This document shows positions 1 through 6,900 of a stretch of 7,816 nucleotides of DNA, piece by piece. The notes below the pieces were generated by a model that ran no database searches, had not been told where the DNA came from, and saw only the letters and a program-made list of their open reading frames with translations. Numbering within the stretch: position 1 is the stretch's first letter; each line of letters opens with the position of its first letter. The translations under genes and the position numbers were made by a program. The stretch comes from an uncultured bacterium (GTDB taxonomy: Bacteria > Planctomycetota > Phycisphaerae > Phycisphaerales > SM1A02). The stretch spans positions 1 to 7,816 of the forward strand of contig CAIOTP010000054.1 of the NCBI GenBank assembly GCA_903861235.1, read 5' to 3'.

Positions 1-119
1 ACCATGGGCTCGCCCGCCGCCGGGTGCATGACCTTCGGCAGATCGCTCTTCATGCGCGTGCCCTTGCCGGCGGCAAGCACGATCGACGAGAGGGGAGGAT
101 GCTGGGCGATGTTGCTCAT
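1..119 (-). CDS. glmU: GlmU, N-terminal fragment (bifunctional UDP-GlcNAc pyrophosphorylase)
   Basis: This is the first 39 codons of a gene that runs off the left edge. In the family the N-terminal domain uses UTP to convert GlcNAc-1-phosphate into UDP-GlcNAc, the precursor of peptidoglycan and lipopolysaccharide; a C-terminal left-handed beta-helix acetylates GlcN-1-phosphate. What is visible is the nucleotide-binding signature of the uridyltransferase domain: LAAGKGTRMKSDLPK at residues 15-29, then VMHPAAGEPM at 30-39, close to the usual GlmU wording. The ATG is at 119-117. No Shine-Dalgarno sequence precedes it; a GC hairpin and a tRNA-Gln lie directly upstream on the same strand, so the mRNA may come from tRNA processing. 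The acetyltransferase half is outside the window, so a single-domain GlmU-like nucleotidyltransferase cannot be excluded. Confidence 0.88.
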   Translation of the reverse strand, partial: MSNIAQHPPLSSIVLAAGKGTRMKSDLPKVMHPAAGEPM

Positions 120-137
120 GGGGCGTCAGGGCGCCCC
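120..137 (-). other. GC hairpin abutting the glmU start codon
   Basis: On the minus strand GGGGCG (137-132) and CGCCCC (125-120) form a perfect six-base-pair stem around the loop CCCTGA. The stem ends at the base next to the glmU ATG, where a ribosome-binding site would sit. It has no following T-run, so it is not a classical terminator. It could mask the start codon or mark the tRNA 3' processing region. In such GC-rich DNA chance is a fair alternative. Confidence 0.45.
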
Positions 138-151
138 GCGCGAGACTCGAA

Positions 152-222
152 CTGGCCCGCCTTGATTCGAACAAGGACTAAGAGGACCAAAACCTCCTGT
201 GCTACCGTTACACCACGGGCCA
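152..222 (-). tRNA. tRNA-Gln, anticodon UUG
   Basis: A 71-base cloverleaf can be folded on the minus strand. The acceptor stem pairs TGGCCCG with CGGGCCA (7/7). The D-arm is GTGT-AACGGTA-GCAC. The anticodon stem GGAGG/CCTCT holds the loop TTTTGGT, giving anticodon TTG (CAA codons, Gln). The variable loop is TAGT and the T-arm is CCTTG-TTCGAAT-CAAGG. The discriminator base is G, as expected for glutamine tRNAs. The 3' CCA is not encoded and must be added after transcription. The glmU start lies 32 bases beyond the 3' end on the same strand. Confidence 0.96.
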
Positions 223-232
223 GACGGACCCG

Positions 233-238
233 ATCGTA
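233..238 (-). promoter_or_regulatory. Possible -10 box for tRNA-Gln (and glmU)
   Basis: On the minus strand TACGAT at 238-233 fits the TAnnAT pattern of a sigma70-type -10 box. It ends 10 bases before the mature 5' end of the tRNA (222), so transcription would start a few bases upstream of the tRNA. No convincing TTGACA-like -35 element is seen 16-18 bases further upstream, so this is a weak call based on position and the -10 alone. Confidence 0.35.
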
Positions 239-420
239 GCCAGCGGCGGCGATTCGTTCGCGGGGTTGTGTGCGGGGGAGTGGCTCCAGGGGTTCGCCAG
301 GACCTGCGGAACGCCGGCGGATGTGCCGGTTGTCGCGGTCGAGGGACCATCCCTGCGCCGCGGCTGTCTTCGAGGCCGGAGCACCCGTCAGCCGCGACGG
401 CGTGCCCCGTGCGGAGCCGA

Positions 421-436
421 CCTTCCTGCGGGAAGG
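421..436. other. Six-base-pair hairpin upstream of aat
   Basis: CCTTCC (421-426) and GGAAGG (431-436) form a perfect stem with a four-base TGCG loop, about 80 bases before the aat start. No T-run follows on either strand, so it does not look like an intrinsic terminator. If the aat transcript starts upstream of it, it would be a structure in the 5' leader. No function is assigned. Confidence 0.35.
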
Positions 437-517
437 GCGTCACCGACGGCCCGAGTCCCGGATCCTAGCGGAAATCCAGGGGATGGCTCAAGGCCTCTCC
501 GCGTGCAGAATGGGGGC

Positions 518-1126
518 ATGTCGGCCCCTGTGGACCTTTCTCCGACCGGATTGCTTGCGGCCTACGCCCAGGGGGCGTTCCCCATGGCGGACGCCCGGAC
601 CGGCCGGATCCGGCTCTTCACCTGCGATCCCCGATGCGTGATCCCGCTGGAGGCGTTCCGACTTCCCGGGGCCACCCGCCGAGCGATCCGGCGCAGCGAC
701 TTCGTGATCCGGCAGAACACCGACTTCGAGCGGTGCATGCGGCACTGCGCCGACCGGCCCCGTGGGGAGAGCGGTTCGTGGATCAGCGAGGAGCTGGTGC
801 GGGCCTACGCACAGCTGCACCAGGCGGGTCATGCCCACAGCGTGGAGGCGTGGCGAGGTTCCGAGATGGTGGGCGGGCTCTACGGCGTGAGCCTGGGCGG
901 CGCCTTCTTCGGCGAGAGCATGTTCGTGCGACCCGAGGCCGGCGGCACCAACTCGAGCAAGGCCTGTCTGGCCTGGCTGGTGTCGCATCTCCGCCAACGC
1001 GGCTTCACGCTGCTGGACAGCCAGTACGCCAACGAGCACATCCTGTCGCTCGGTGCCACGGAGATCCCGGTGGAGGAGTACTTCGAGCGCCTGGAGGCGG
1101 CGATCGCGCTGCCGGTCTCGTTCTAG
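518..1126 (+). CDS. aat: Leucyl/phenylalanyl-tRNA--protein transferase
   Basis: Aat moves leucine or phenylalanine from charged tRNA to the N-terminal Arg or Lys of cytosolic proteins, marking them for ClpS-ClpAP degradation (bacterial N-end rule). The 202-residue product carries the family signature in order: LLAAYAQGAFPM at 12-23, DPR at 37-39, WISEELVRAYAQLH at 88-101, GHAHSVEAW at 104-112, VGGLYGV at 118-124, FFGESMF at 130-136, a serine-lysine pair (SSK, 146-148) where relatives have NASK, LDSQ at 166-169, and LGATEIP near 178. Two or three extra residues (AGG/T) sit before the SSK. It is shorter than E. coli Aat (234 residues) because it begins near the point where that protein reads DLSP. 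The in-frame sequence upstream of 518 lacks the family's N-terminal motif, which supports this ATG. A short G-run (512-516) just upstream is the only hint of a ribosome site. Confidence 0.93.
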   Translation: MSAPVDLSPTGLLAAYAQGAFPMADARTGRIRLFTCDPRCVIPLEAFRLPGATRRAIRRSDFVIRQNTDFERCMRHCADRPRGESGSWISEELVRAYAQLHQAGHAHSVEAWRGSEMVGGLYGVSLGGAFFGESMFVRPEAGGTNSSKACLAWLVSHLRQRGFTLLDSQYANEHILSLGATEIPVEEYFERLEAAIALPVSF

Positions 1127-2217
1127 CCGCGGGTCAGGCCCAGCGCCGCCAGGTCGAGCTCGCTGCCGGGGGCGTCGACCGCCTGGAAGCCGCGGGCGCG
1201 AAGCGCCATGACCAGCTCGCGAAGGTCCTCCGGCACCGGGGCGGTGAAGGCCATGGGCCGCGGATCGATGGGGTGCTCGAAGGCCAGCCGGGCCGCGTGC
1301 AGCGCCTGGCGCTCGATCACGGGCCTTTCGGCAGGTCCGGGCAGACCCAGGTCCGCCGCGCGAAGGTGCTTGCCGTCGTAGAGATCGTCGCCGGCGAGCG
1401 CCCAGCCCAGGTGGCTCATGTGCACCCGGATCTGGTGGGTGCGTCCCGTGAGCAGTTCCAGTTCCACGAGCGCGAAGCCTTCGTAGCGCTCCCGCACCCG
1501 ATAGATCGTCTGGCTGGGCTTGCCGGTCTCGTCCCAGCGGACCGCGTACATCTCGCGGATGGTGGGGTGCTTCCCCAGCGGCAGGTCCACGCGGTCGGTG
1601 TCGGGCTCGGGACGCCCGTGGACCACCGCCAGGTAGCGCTTGGACACGGTGCGCTTCTCGAACTGCCTGGCCAGCCGCCAGTGAGCGGTGTCGCCCTTGG
1701 CCGCCACCATGACGCCGGTGGTCCACTTGTCCAGGCGGTGGACCACTCCGGGACGGGCGAACTCCTTGCCCACGCCGCTCAGCGAGCCGCCGCTGACATG
1801 CCGGAAGCGCCAGGCCAGCGCGTTCACGAGCGTTCCTCGCTTGTGGCTGCGTGCTGGATGCACGATCAGGCCCGCCTGCTTGTTGACCACGATCAGGTGC
1901 TCGTCCTCGAAGAGCACTTCGAGCGGGATCTCGTCGGGGGGAATGTGCTCCGACGGAGGCGGAGGCAGCACCGCGATCACATGGTCGCCCTTGCGGAGCT
2001 TGGTGCTCGCCTTGGCGATCCTCCCGTTCACGGAGACGGCGCTTTCGTCGATCAGCCGCTGGATCTGCGTGCGGCTGAGCGTGGGCGCGCGGTCCACCAG
2101 ATAGCGGTCGAGCCGCTTGGCCAGATCGTGCTGCAGCGTGAAGTCGAGCGTGAGCGGCGTCTCGTCGTCGCCCTCGGGCTCGCCGACAGGGAGTGCCTCG
2201 TCCGAGGCGGCGGTCAC
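1123..2217 (-). CDS. rluD: RluD-type 23S rRNA pseudouridine synthase
   Basis: This family isomerises uridine to pseudouridine in RNA; RluD itself acts on helix 69 of 23S rRNA. The 364-residue product starts at GTG (2217-2215), overlapping the stop of the upstream TPR gene by four bases (GTGA), so it is probably translated by coupling; no Shine-Dalgarno site is seen. An S4 RNA-binding domain covers about residues 34-85. The catalytic domain follows: VNKQAGLIVHP at 111-121, the active-site motif HRLDKWTTG at 160-168 with catalytic Asp163, and LLTGRTHQIRVH at 255-266. The tryptophan at 165 is unusual, since this position is commonly Asp, Glu or Asn. An acidic stretch of about 20 residues precedes the S4 domain, and the protein is somewhat longer than E. 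coli RluD (326). A related RluA/RluC-type specificity cannot be excluded. Its stop shares the palindrome CTAG with the aat stop. Confidence 0.9.
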   Translation of the reverse strand: MTAASDEALPVGEPEGDDETPLTLDFTLQHDLAKRLDRYLVDRAPTLSRTQIQRLIDESAVSVNGRIAKASTKLRKGDHVIAVLPPPPSEHIPPDEIPLEVLFEDEHLIVVNKQAGLIVHPARSHKRGTLVNALAWRFRHVSGGSLSGVGKEFARPGVVHRLDKWTTGVMVAAKGDTAHWRLARQFEKRTVSKRYLAVVHGRPEPDTDRVDLPLGKHPTIREMYAVRWDETGKPSQTIYRVRERYEGFALVELELLTGRTHQIRVHMSHLGWALAGDDLYDGKHLRAADLGLPGPAERPVIERQALHAARLAFEHPIDPRPMAFTAPVPEDLRELVMALRARGFQAVDAPGSELDLAALGLTRG

Positions 2218-3014
2218 TTGGGCTGCGGGGCCGGCGCAGCGGCCGGCGAGGCGGGTGCGGCCGCCGGTGCTCCCGAACCGAGCAGGTTCAGGTCCAGGGC
2301 GGTGGCATCGCCCGATCCACCGATGGGAGCGATCGCGCCCGTGGTGGTCGGGATCGCGGGAGCCGCAGGCTTGGCCGGCAGCGAGGGTCGCTTCAGGATG
2401 CTCTGCAGCGTGGCCATGCGATCGTCGGCGATCTTGGCGAGCGGCGGGTAGGTGTCCTGGGTGGCGGCCTGCACGGCCTTCAGCTGCGTCTCGGCGGCGG
2501 CGGCGTCTCCGCGGCTCTCGGCCACGGCGGCGCGTCCGAAGAGCGCGCTCGCCAGCAGCAGCGTCTGGGAGGGCGACCGGGGGTCCACGCCGGCTGCGGC
2601 CCGCTGATAGAGGCGGTCCGCCTCGTCGAGGTATTGCGCCCGAAGTTCCGGCGTGACGGCAGCGTCTTCTGCGGTGGGCTCGCGGTCGGGTCGCTTGCCC
2701 GAGCGGATGGCCTCCATGTAGCGGTCGGCGGCCTGAAGCGTGGCGAGCACGCCGATGGCGTCCTGGCCCGCGTGGCGCTCGGCGATCTCCACCAGCGCCT
2801 GCGGCGAATCGGCGGAGCTGAGTTCGCTCCAGGCCTGGTCGCGGCCCGCCTCCTGCCTCTGCGTCCACCAGTTCCAGCCGAGGACCCCGCAGAGCACGAG
2901 CAGCGCGCCCAGCAGCCAGTTCGGGCCCTGTTCCTTGAGCCAGAACAGGAAGTCGCTGTTCAGGCGGCTCTCCGTCAGCGTGCCCTGCTGGATGTCCTTG
3001 AGGCGCTTGTCCAT
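2214..3014 (-). CDS. YfgM-like membrane-anchored TPR protein
   Basis: The 266-residue product has a short charged N-terminus (MDKRLKD), a soluble helix, one hydrophobic segment at about 33-50 (PNWLLGALL through GWNWW), then a long helical domain. That layout, including the Trp-rich end of the membrane helix, resembles YfgM, a single-pass TPR protein that works with PpiD at the SecYEG translocon in E. coli. TPR-like helix pairs can be seen at about 84-105 (ATLQAADRY), 127-141 (DEADRLYQRAA) and 153-182 (ALFGRAAVAESRGD then AETQLKAV). From about 210 the tail is Ala/Pro-rich and probably unstructured. The domain is expected outside the cytoplasm. The ATG at 3014 is preferred because an earlier in-frame ATG at 3050 would add 12 unrelated residues and leave no room for the divergent promoter. 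It is first in a unit with the RluD-type gene. The translocon role is inferred. Confidence 0.72.
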   Translation of the reverse strand: MDKRLKDIQQGTLTESRLNSDFLFWLKEQGPNWLLGALLVLCGVLGWNWWTQRQEAGRDQAWSELSSADSPQALVEIAERHAGQDAIGVLATLQAADRYMEAIRSGKRPDREPTAEDAAVTPELRAQYLDEADRLYQRAAAGVDPRSPSQTLLLASALFGRAAVAESRGDAAAAETQLKAVQAATQDTYPPLAKIADDRMATLQSILKRPSLPAKPAAPAIPTTTGAIAPIGGSGDATALDLNLLGSGAPAAAPASPAAAPAPQPK

Positions 3015-3061
3015 GGGGGGAACAGTGTAGCGAGGACCACTCCATTCCATATGCTGGCCGG
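3015..3061. promoter_or_regulatory. Divergent promoter region, very short leaders
   Basis: These 47 bases must drive both the TPR/rluD unit (minus) and the HAD/IorAB-like unit (plus), so the promoters overlap. On the minus strand TACACT (3029-3024) resembles a -10 box and ends nine bases before the TPR ATG. On the plus strand TATGCT (3050-3055) ends six bases before the HAD ATG. Both spacings would give transcripts with leaders of only a few bases or none, which agrees with the lack of Shine-Dalgarno sites at both starts. No good -35 elements were found, so the exact boxes are uncertain. Confidence 0.35.
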
Positions 3062-3955
3062 ATGGCCGGACTCATCGCCGTGGACCTGGATGGAACGCTG
3101 CTGGACGGCCGCGGCAAGGTCAGTCCCGGCAACCGCCGGGCCATCGAGCGGCTGCGCGAGGCGGGCTGGACCGTGCTCCCCGCCACCGGTCGAAGCTGGC
3201 GCGAGAGCCGCCGCACCCTGGAGGCCATCGATCATTCGGGCGTGGCGGTCACTGCCGGGGGAAGCGTGTTGAGCGACGCTCGATCCGGCCACACGCTCGA
3301 CCGCCTGACGCTCGCGGCGGACCTGGTGCACGATCTGGCGGAGGCGCTGCTCGGACATGGCCTGGTGGCGCACCTGCTCCGCGATCATCATCAGGTGGAG
3401 CACGACTACTGCCTGATCGGCACGGGTCACCTCGATCCCGCGACCACCTGGTGGCTCGAGCAGCACCAGGTGCCGGTCAGGCGCGTCGACGGCATGCAGG
3501 CCTCGCGCGAGGTCGGGCACGATCATGTGCTGCGCGTGGGCGCCATCGACCGGGCGGACCGACTGGAGCCCGTGTGTCTGACCATGCGCGAGCGCTTCGG
3601 TGATCGCGCCTCGATCCAGGCGTGGAGCGCGGTGACGGCGGAGCAGGCGGTGGGCAGCCGCACGCACCTGCTGGAGATCTACGCGCCGGACAGCGACAAG
3701 TGGACCATGATCGAGCGGGTGTGCGCCGGTTCCGGCATCGAGCTGCATCAGGTGGTCGCGGTGGGCGACGGCCTGAACGATCTTCGGATGATCCAGCGGG
3801 CCGCCCTGGGCGTGGCCATGGGCAACGCCGACGCCCGCCTGCTCGAGCACGCCGACCATGTGGCGCCGCACCACGCCCAGGACGGGTTCGCCCATGCGGT
3901 GGAGCGGCTGCTCGACGGCTCCCTGCAGGTGCCGACCGGAGGTCGACCCGCATGA
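3062..3955 (+). CDS. Cof-type HAD-IIB phosphatase
   Basis: The 297-residue product is a HAD-superfamily hydrolase of the Cof class, cytosolic Mg-dependent phosphatases that act on sugar phosphates, nucleotides or cofactors such as FMN. All four HAD motifs are present: motif I DLDGTLLD at 8-15 (nucleophile Asp8, acid/base Asp10), motif II Thr42 in ATGRS, motif III Lys213 in SDKWTMIE, and motif IV GDGLND at 235-240, followed by the Cof-like VAMGNA at 251-256. A C2-type cap domain occupies roughly 86-205, and it sets the substrate, which cannot be read from sequence. The ATG at 3062 directly precedes motif I at the usual distance; no Shine-Dalgarno site precedes it. The stop TGA lies within the ATGA that starts the next gene, so the two proteins are very likely made together. 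Confidence 0.9.
   Translation: MAGLIAVDLDGTLLDGRGKVSPGNRRAIERLREAGWTVLPATGRSWRESRRTLEAIDHSGVAVTAGGSVLSDARSGHTLDRLTLAADLVHDLAEALLGHGLVAHLLRDHHQVEHDYCLIGTGHLDPATTWWLEQHQVPVRRVDGMQASREVGHDHVLRVGAIDRADRLEPVCLTMRERFGDRASIQAWSAVTAEQAVGSRTHLLEIYAPDSDKWTMIERVCAGSGIELHQVVAVGDGLNDLRMIQRAALGVAMGNADARLLEHADHVAPHHAQDGFAHAVERLLDGSLQVPTGGRPA
3938..3943 (+). promoter_or_regulatory. Shine-Dalgarno site of the IorAB-like gene
   Basis: GGAGGT lies eight bases before the ATG at 3952, inside the last codons of the HAD phosphatase gene. It is the only near-perfect ribosome-binding site in the window. It decides the start of the large gene, whose frame stays open upstream to 3622. Confidence 0.8.
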
Positions 3956-6900
3956 GCCTGGCCGAGCCGCACGATCCGGCCGTGTGGAGGCCTGCACTCA
4001 CGCGTGGCGACGGTCACGCCCTCTGCACGGCGTTCGACGCGATCCTGAAGGGGGCCCTGGAGTCCGAGCTTCCGGTGCAGCAGGTGCTCTCGCCCCGTCG
4101 GCCACCTCTCGAGGGTCTGTTCCGAACGGTGGTGGACGAACGGAGCGCCGATGCGCTGGATCGCCACGGTCTGCGTCTGGTGCCGGTGGTGGACGCGGCG
4201 CGCGGCGTCTCGCTGGCGCTTCGCGGTGCGGCCATGGGCCGCAGAAGCCTGGTCGCCGTTCCCAACGACCAGCTGGAAGCGGCCATGGCCTCCGCCTGGC
4301 GTGATGGACGCGGTCCGGTGCAGGGCGAGGGGCGCGTGGTGCTCCTGCTCGAGGACAATCCCTACCTGGTTCCGGGCAGCTGTCCGGTGCAGGCCGCGAG
4401 GTCGCTGGGTGTGCCGTGCCTCTCGCCCGACGACCTCGAGGGCCTCCGGCAGGGGGTGATCGACGCGTTCCGCATGGCGGAGAGTTCCCGCGGAGTGGTC
4501 GCCATCGCCGCGCATGTGAGCCTGCTCCGTTCGCTCGACACGCTGGAGATGCGTCCCAATCGCGTGCTCGAGCGAGTGGACGCCGCGTTGGAGATGCGGC
4601 GCGATCGCCGTGGATCCATGGTGGGCGAGAGCATGGACGCGTTGACCGTGGCCCGCCGTCTGGAGCTCAATCGACTGGCCAGCCTGCCCTCACCGGGCGA
4701 ACTGGAGCCCTGGGGGGTGCTGGCCGTGGGCCCCTGCGCGTTGGCGGCAAGGCACCTGCTTCACGAGCTCGGTCTGGCCGGACGCGTGCCCATGCTCTCG
4801 GTGGGACTGGCGCATCCCCTGGACGAAGCCTCGGTCCTTCGGTTGCTCGGGCGATGCGCGAACGTGGTCGTGCTGGAGCCGCGACCGGGCAGCGTGGCCG
4901 ACGCCGTGCTCAAGGCCGCCGAGGCGGGGCGCCGTGCGGGTGAGCCGGTGGCCAGCCTCTGGTGGGACGACCTGCCCTCCGATGGCGAGGACGTTCCGCG
5001 GCTGGAGATCAACGACGGCACGCGCCCCAGCATCCTGGCCAGGAAGATCGTGCACCTGCTGGCCCGCGTGCGGCCGAGTCAGGCGATCGAGCGGCGGCTG
5101 GCGAGGCTCGACGCCCGCCTGGAAACCTGGCGGGTGCCGGATCGTGGCGAGGGTCTGGGTGCCAGTGGTGCCATCACGGCGGTGCGCGGCATGGTGCTCG
5201 AGGTGGCCGAAGCCGTCGCCGAGCGGCCGCTGCTGGTGGAGGAGGTGCCGACCGTGGTGTGGACGCCGGGCATGCCGCCGCCCTCGGCCGAGCGCGTCGC
5301 CACGGTGGAACTGTGGGACCGACGCCGCTTCGCCGCCGAGGGCGTCTCCGCGGTGCGGCAAGGTGCCCGGGAGACGCGTCCACGGGTGCTGGTGGTCTGC
5401 GACCTGGGGGACGAGCCGGGACCCGACCCGGAGCGTCTGGCGCGGTCGGTGGTGCCGGCGGACGCCGCGGCACCGGTCCAGACGCTTCGCGGCGACCTGA
5501 ACGACCGGCCCGCTTTCCGTGAGTTGCTCCGGACCGCAGCGCTGCGGGACGGACTCACCGTGCTCGTGGCGCAGGACGGTCCGCCGGCGCGTCGTGACGT
5601 GGCGGCACTCGACCGCTCCATGGCCGAGGCCGACCGCCTGGGCTTCGTGCCCATGCAGAGGGCGATCTGGAGCGCCGACGCCTCCTGCGACGTGCGCCCC
5701 GCGCCGCCCGAGGTGATGGTGGAGAAGGGACTGGAGCGAGGCACGAATCCGCTCCGCACCGAATGGACCATGGAGGTGCTCCAGGACCGCGCCCAGGGAC
5801 GGCTCGAGCTTCGGGTCCGGCCGCTCTTCGAGCAGGTGGAGGTGGTCCGCACGAAGCCGCCGCGTCCGCCCGAGCTGGAGCCTGGGGCGCCGCGGCCGGG
5901 ACTGCCGCGGTTCCACCACGCGGAGGCGGGGCGATGGCGCGCGCATCTGGCCGGATGGCGAGGCGAGGCGCCCGGGCTGGCGGCGTGGGTGCTCTGCGAG
6001 GCGGGTCGTGCCATGGGCTATCGCGTGCAGGCCAGCTTTCAGACCACGCCGGTGGGCCCGGGCCGTCGCGCCTGGAGCCAGGTGCTCTTCACCCGGCTGG
6101 ATGCGGGAGAGGCCTCGCTGGCTTCGCAGACGCCCTACGGCGAGGCGGACCTGGTGCTGGGCATGGACGCCGTGGAGACGCTCCGCGCGATCGGGCCCGA
6201 TCCCTTCCTTCGGGTCTCGGATCCCGAACGCACCTGGGTCGTGGCCAACGACGGTCCGTTGGACGACCAGGTGGACGAGGCCCGCGTGCGTGCCGCACGC
6301 GAGCTGGACGAAGCGGTGCGCCTGGGCTGCCGAGCCGCTGACGCGTGGGTGCGCGACATCGCCACGACCTGCCGCCGAACCTTCCTGACCGATCGACTGA
6401 CCGATCTGGTGCTTCTGGGCGTGGCGTACCAGCGGGGGCTGGTGCCGGTGTCGGTGCAGGCGCTGGAAGCCGCCCTGCGCCGCGCGGAACAGCGGGGCTT
6501 CGGCCGATGTCTCGATGCCATGCTCTTCGGACGCACGCTGGCGGCGGAGTGGGCCCCGGGCGAGGAGCCCGCACCGAGGCGGGATCCGGATCATCCCGTG
6601 GCGCTGGTGCGTCGCTTCCTGCTCGAGGTCTCTCGAAGCGGACTGCTGGGCGCCCGGTCCGCGGCCCGCCTGCGACCGCTGTTCGGACAGCTGCTGCGAA
6701 GGACGAACGCGTGGCGCCGTGATCCCGCCATGCTGCAGACGCAGCGCGACATGGTGAACGGACTGCACCGATGCTGGCTCTGGGGAGGCGTGAGCTACGC
6801 CGAGGCCTACGCGCGTCTGGTGGACGCCATGCTCGGCGTGCCGGGGCTGGCCGAGTGGGCCGTGCTGCCGCTGGCCGAGGCCATGCTGGTGCGTGACAGC

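Larger units (their letters stand above)
223..517. other. Gene-free stretch between tRNA-Gln and aat
   Basis: These 295 bases lie between two divergently transcribed units and should hold the promoters of both. Open frames cross them on both strands, but their translations are Arg/Pro/Gly-rich and low in complexity, with no recognisable motif, as expected for chance frames in GC-rich DNA. I looked for the conserved core of SRP RNA and for tmRNA-like and riboswitch-like elements and recognised none. The only compact structure seen is a hairpin at 421-436. No clear promoter for aat could be picked out. Confidence 0.5.

Noticed and set aside
266..517. In-frame N-terminal extension of aat
   Set aside because: The extra 84 residues are Arg/Pro/Gly-rich and lack the N-terminal motif of longer Aat proteins; the family match starts just after the ATG at 518.
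223..517. Possible structured RNA (SRP RNA, tmRNA or riboswitch)
   Set aside because: No conserved core of these RNAs was recognised on either strand; only a short isolated hairpin is present.
488..1726. 412-codon minus-strand open frame opposite aat
   Set aside because: Low-complexity Arg/Gly/Ala-rich translation; aat on the plus strand carries the full family signature.
634..2451. 605-codon plus-strand open frame crossing aat, rluD and the TPR gene
   Set aside because: It runs through three well-supported genes in other frames, and its translation has no recognisable family features.
3015..3050. Longer start for the TPR protein at the ATG at 3050
   Set aside because: It adds 12 residues without family resemblance and would remove nearly all the divergent promoter space; the MDKR start has the typical short charged N-terminus.
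3622..3951. Upstream extension of the IorAB-like gene
   Set aside because: It lies inside the HAD gene in another frame and reads as Arg/Gly-rich noise. A strong ribosome site places the start at 3952.
5408..5500. GDE...LND (residues 486-518) as a surviving TPP motif
   Set aside because: The spacing is roughly right, but the surrounding sequence fits better with the segment after the TPP domain in the fusion family, and the third glycine/serine and adjacent residues do not match.
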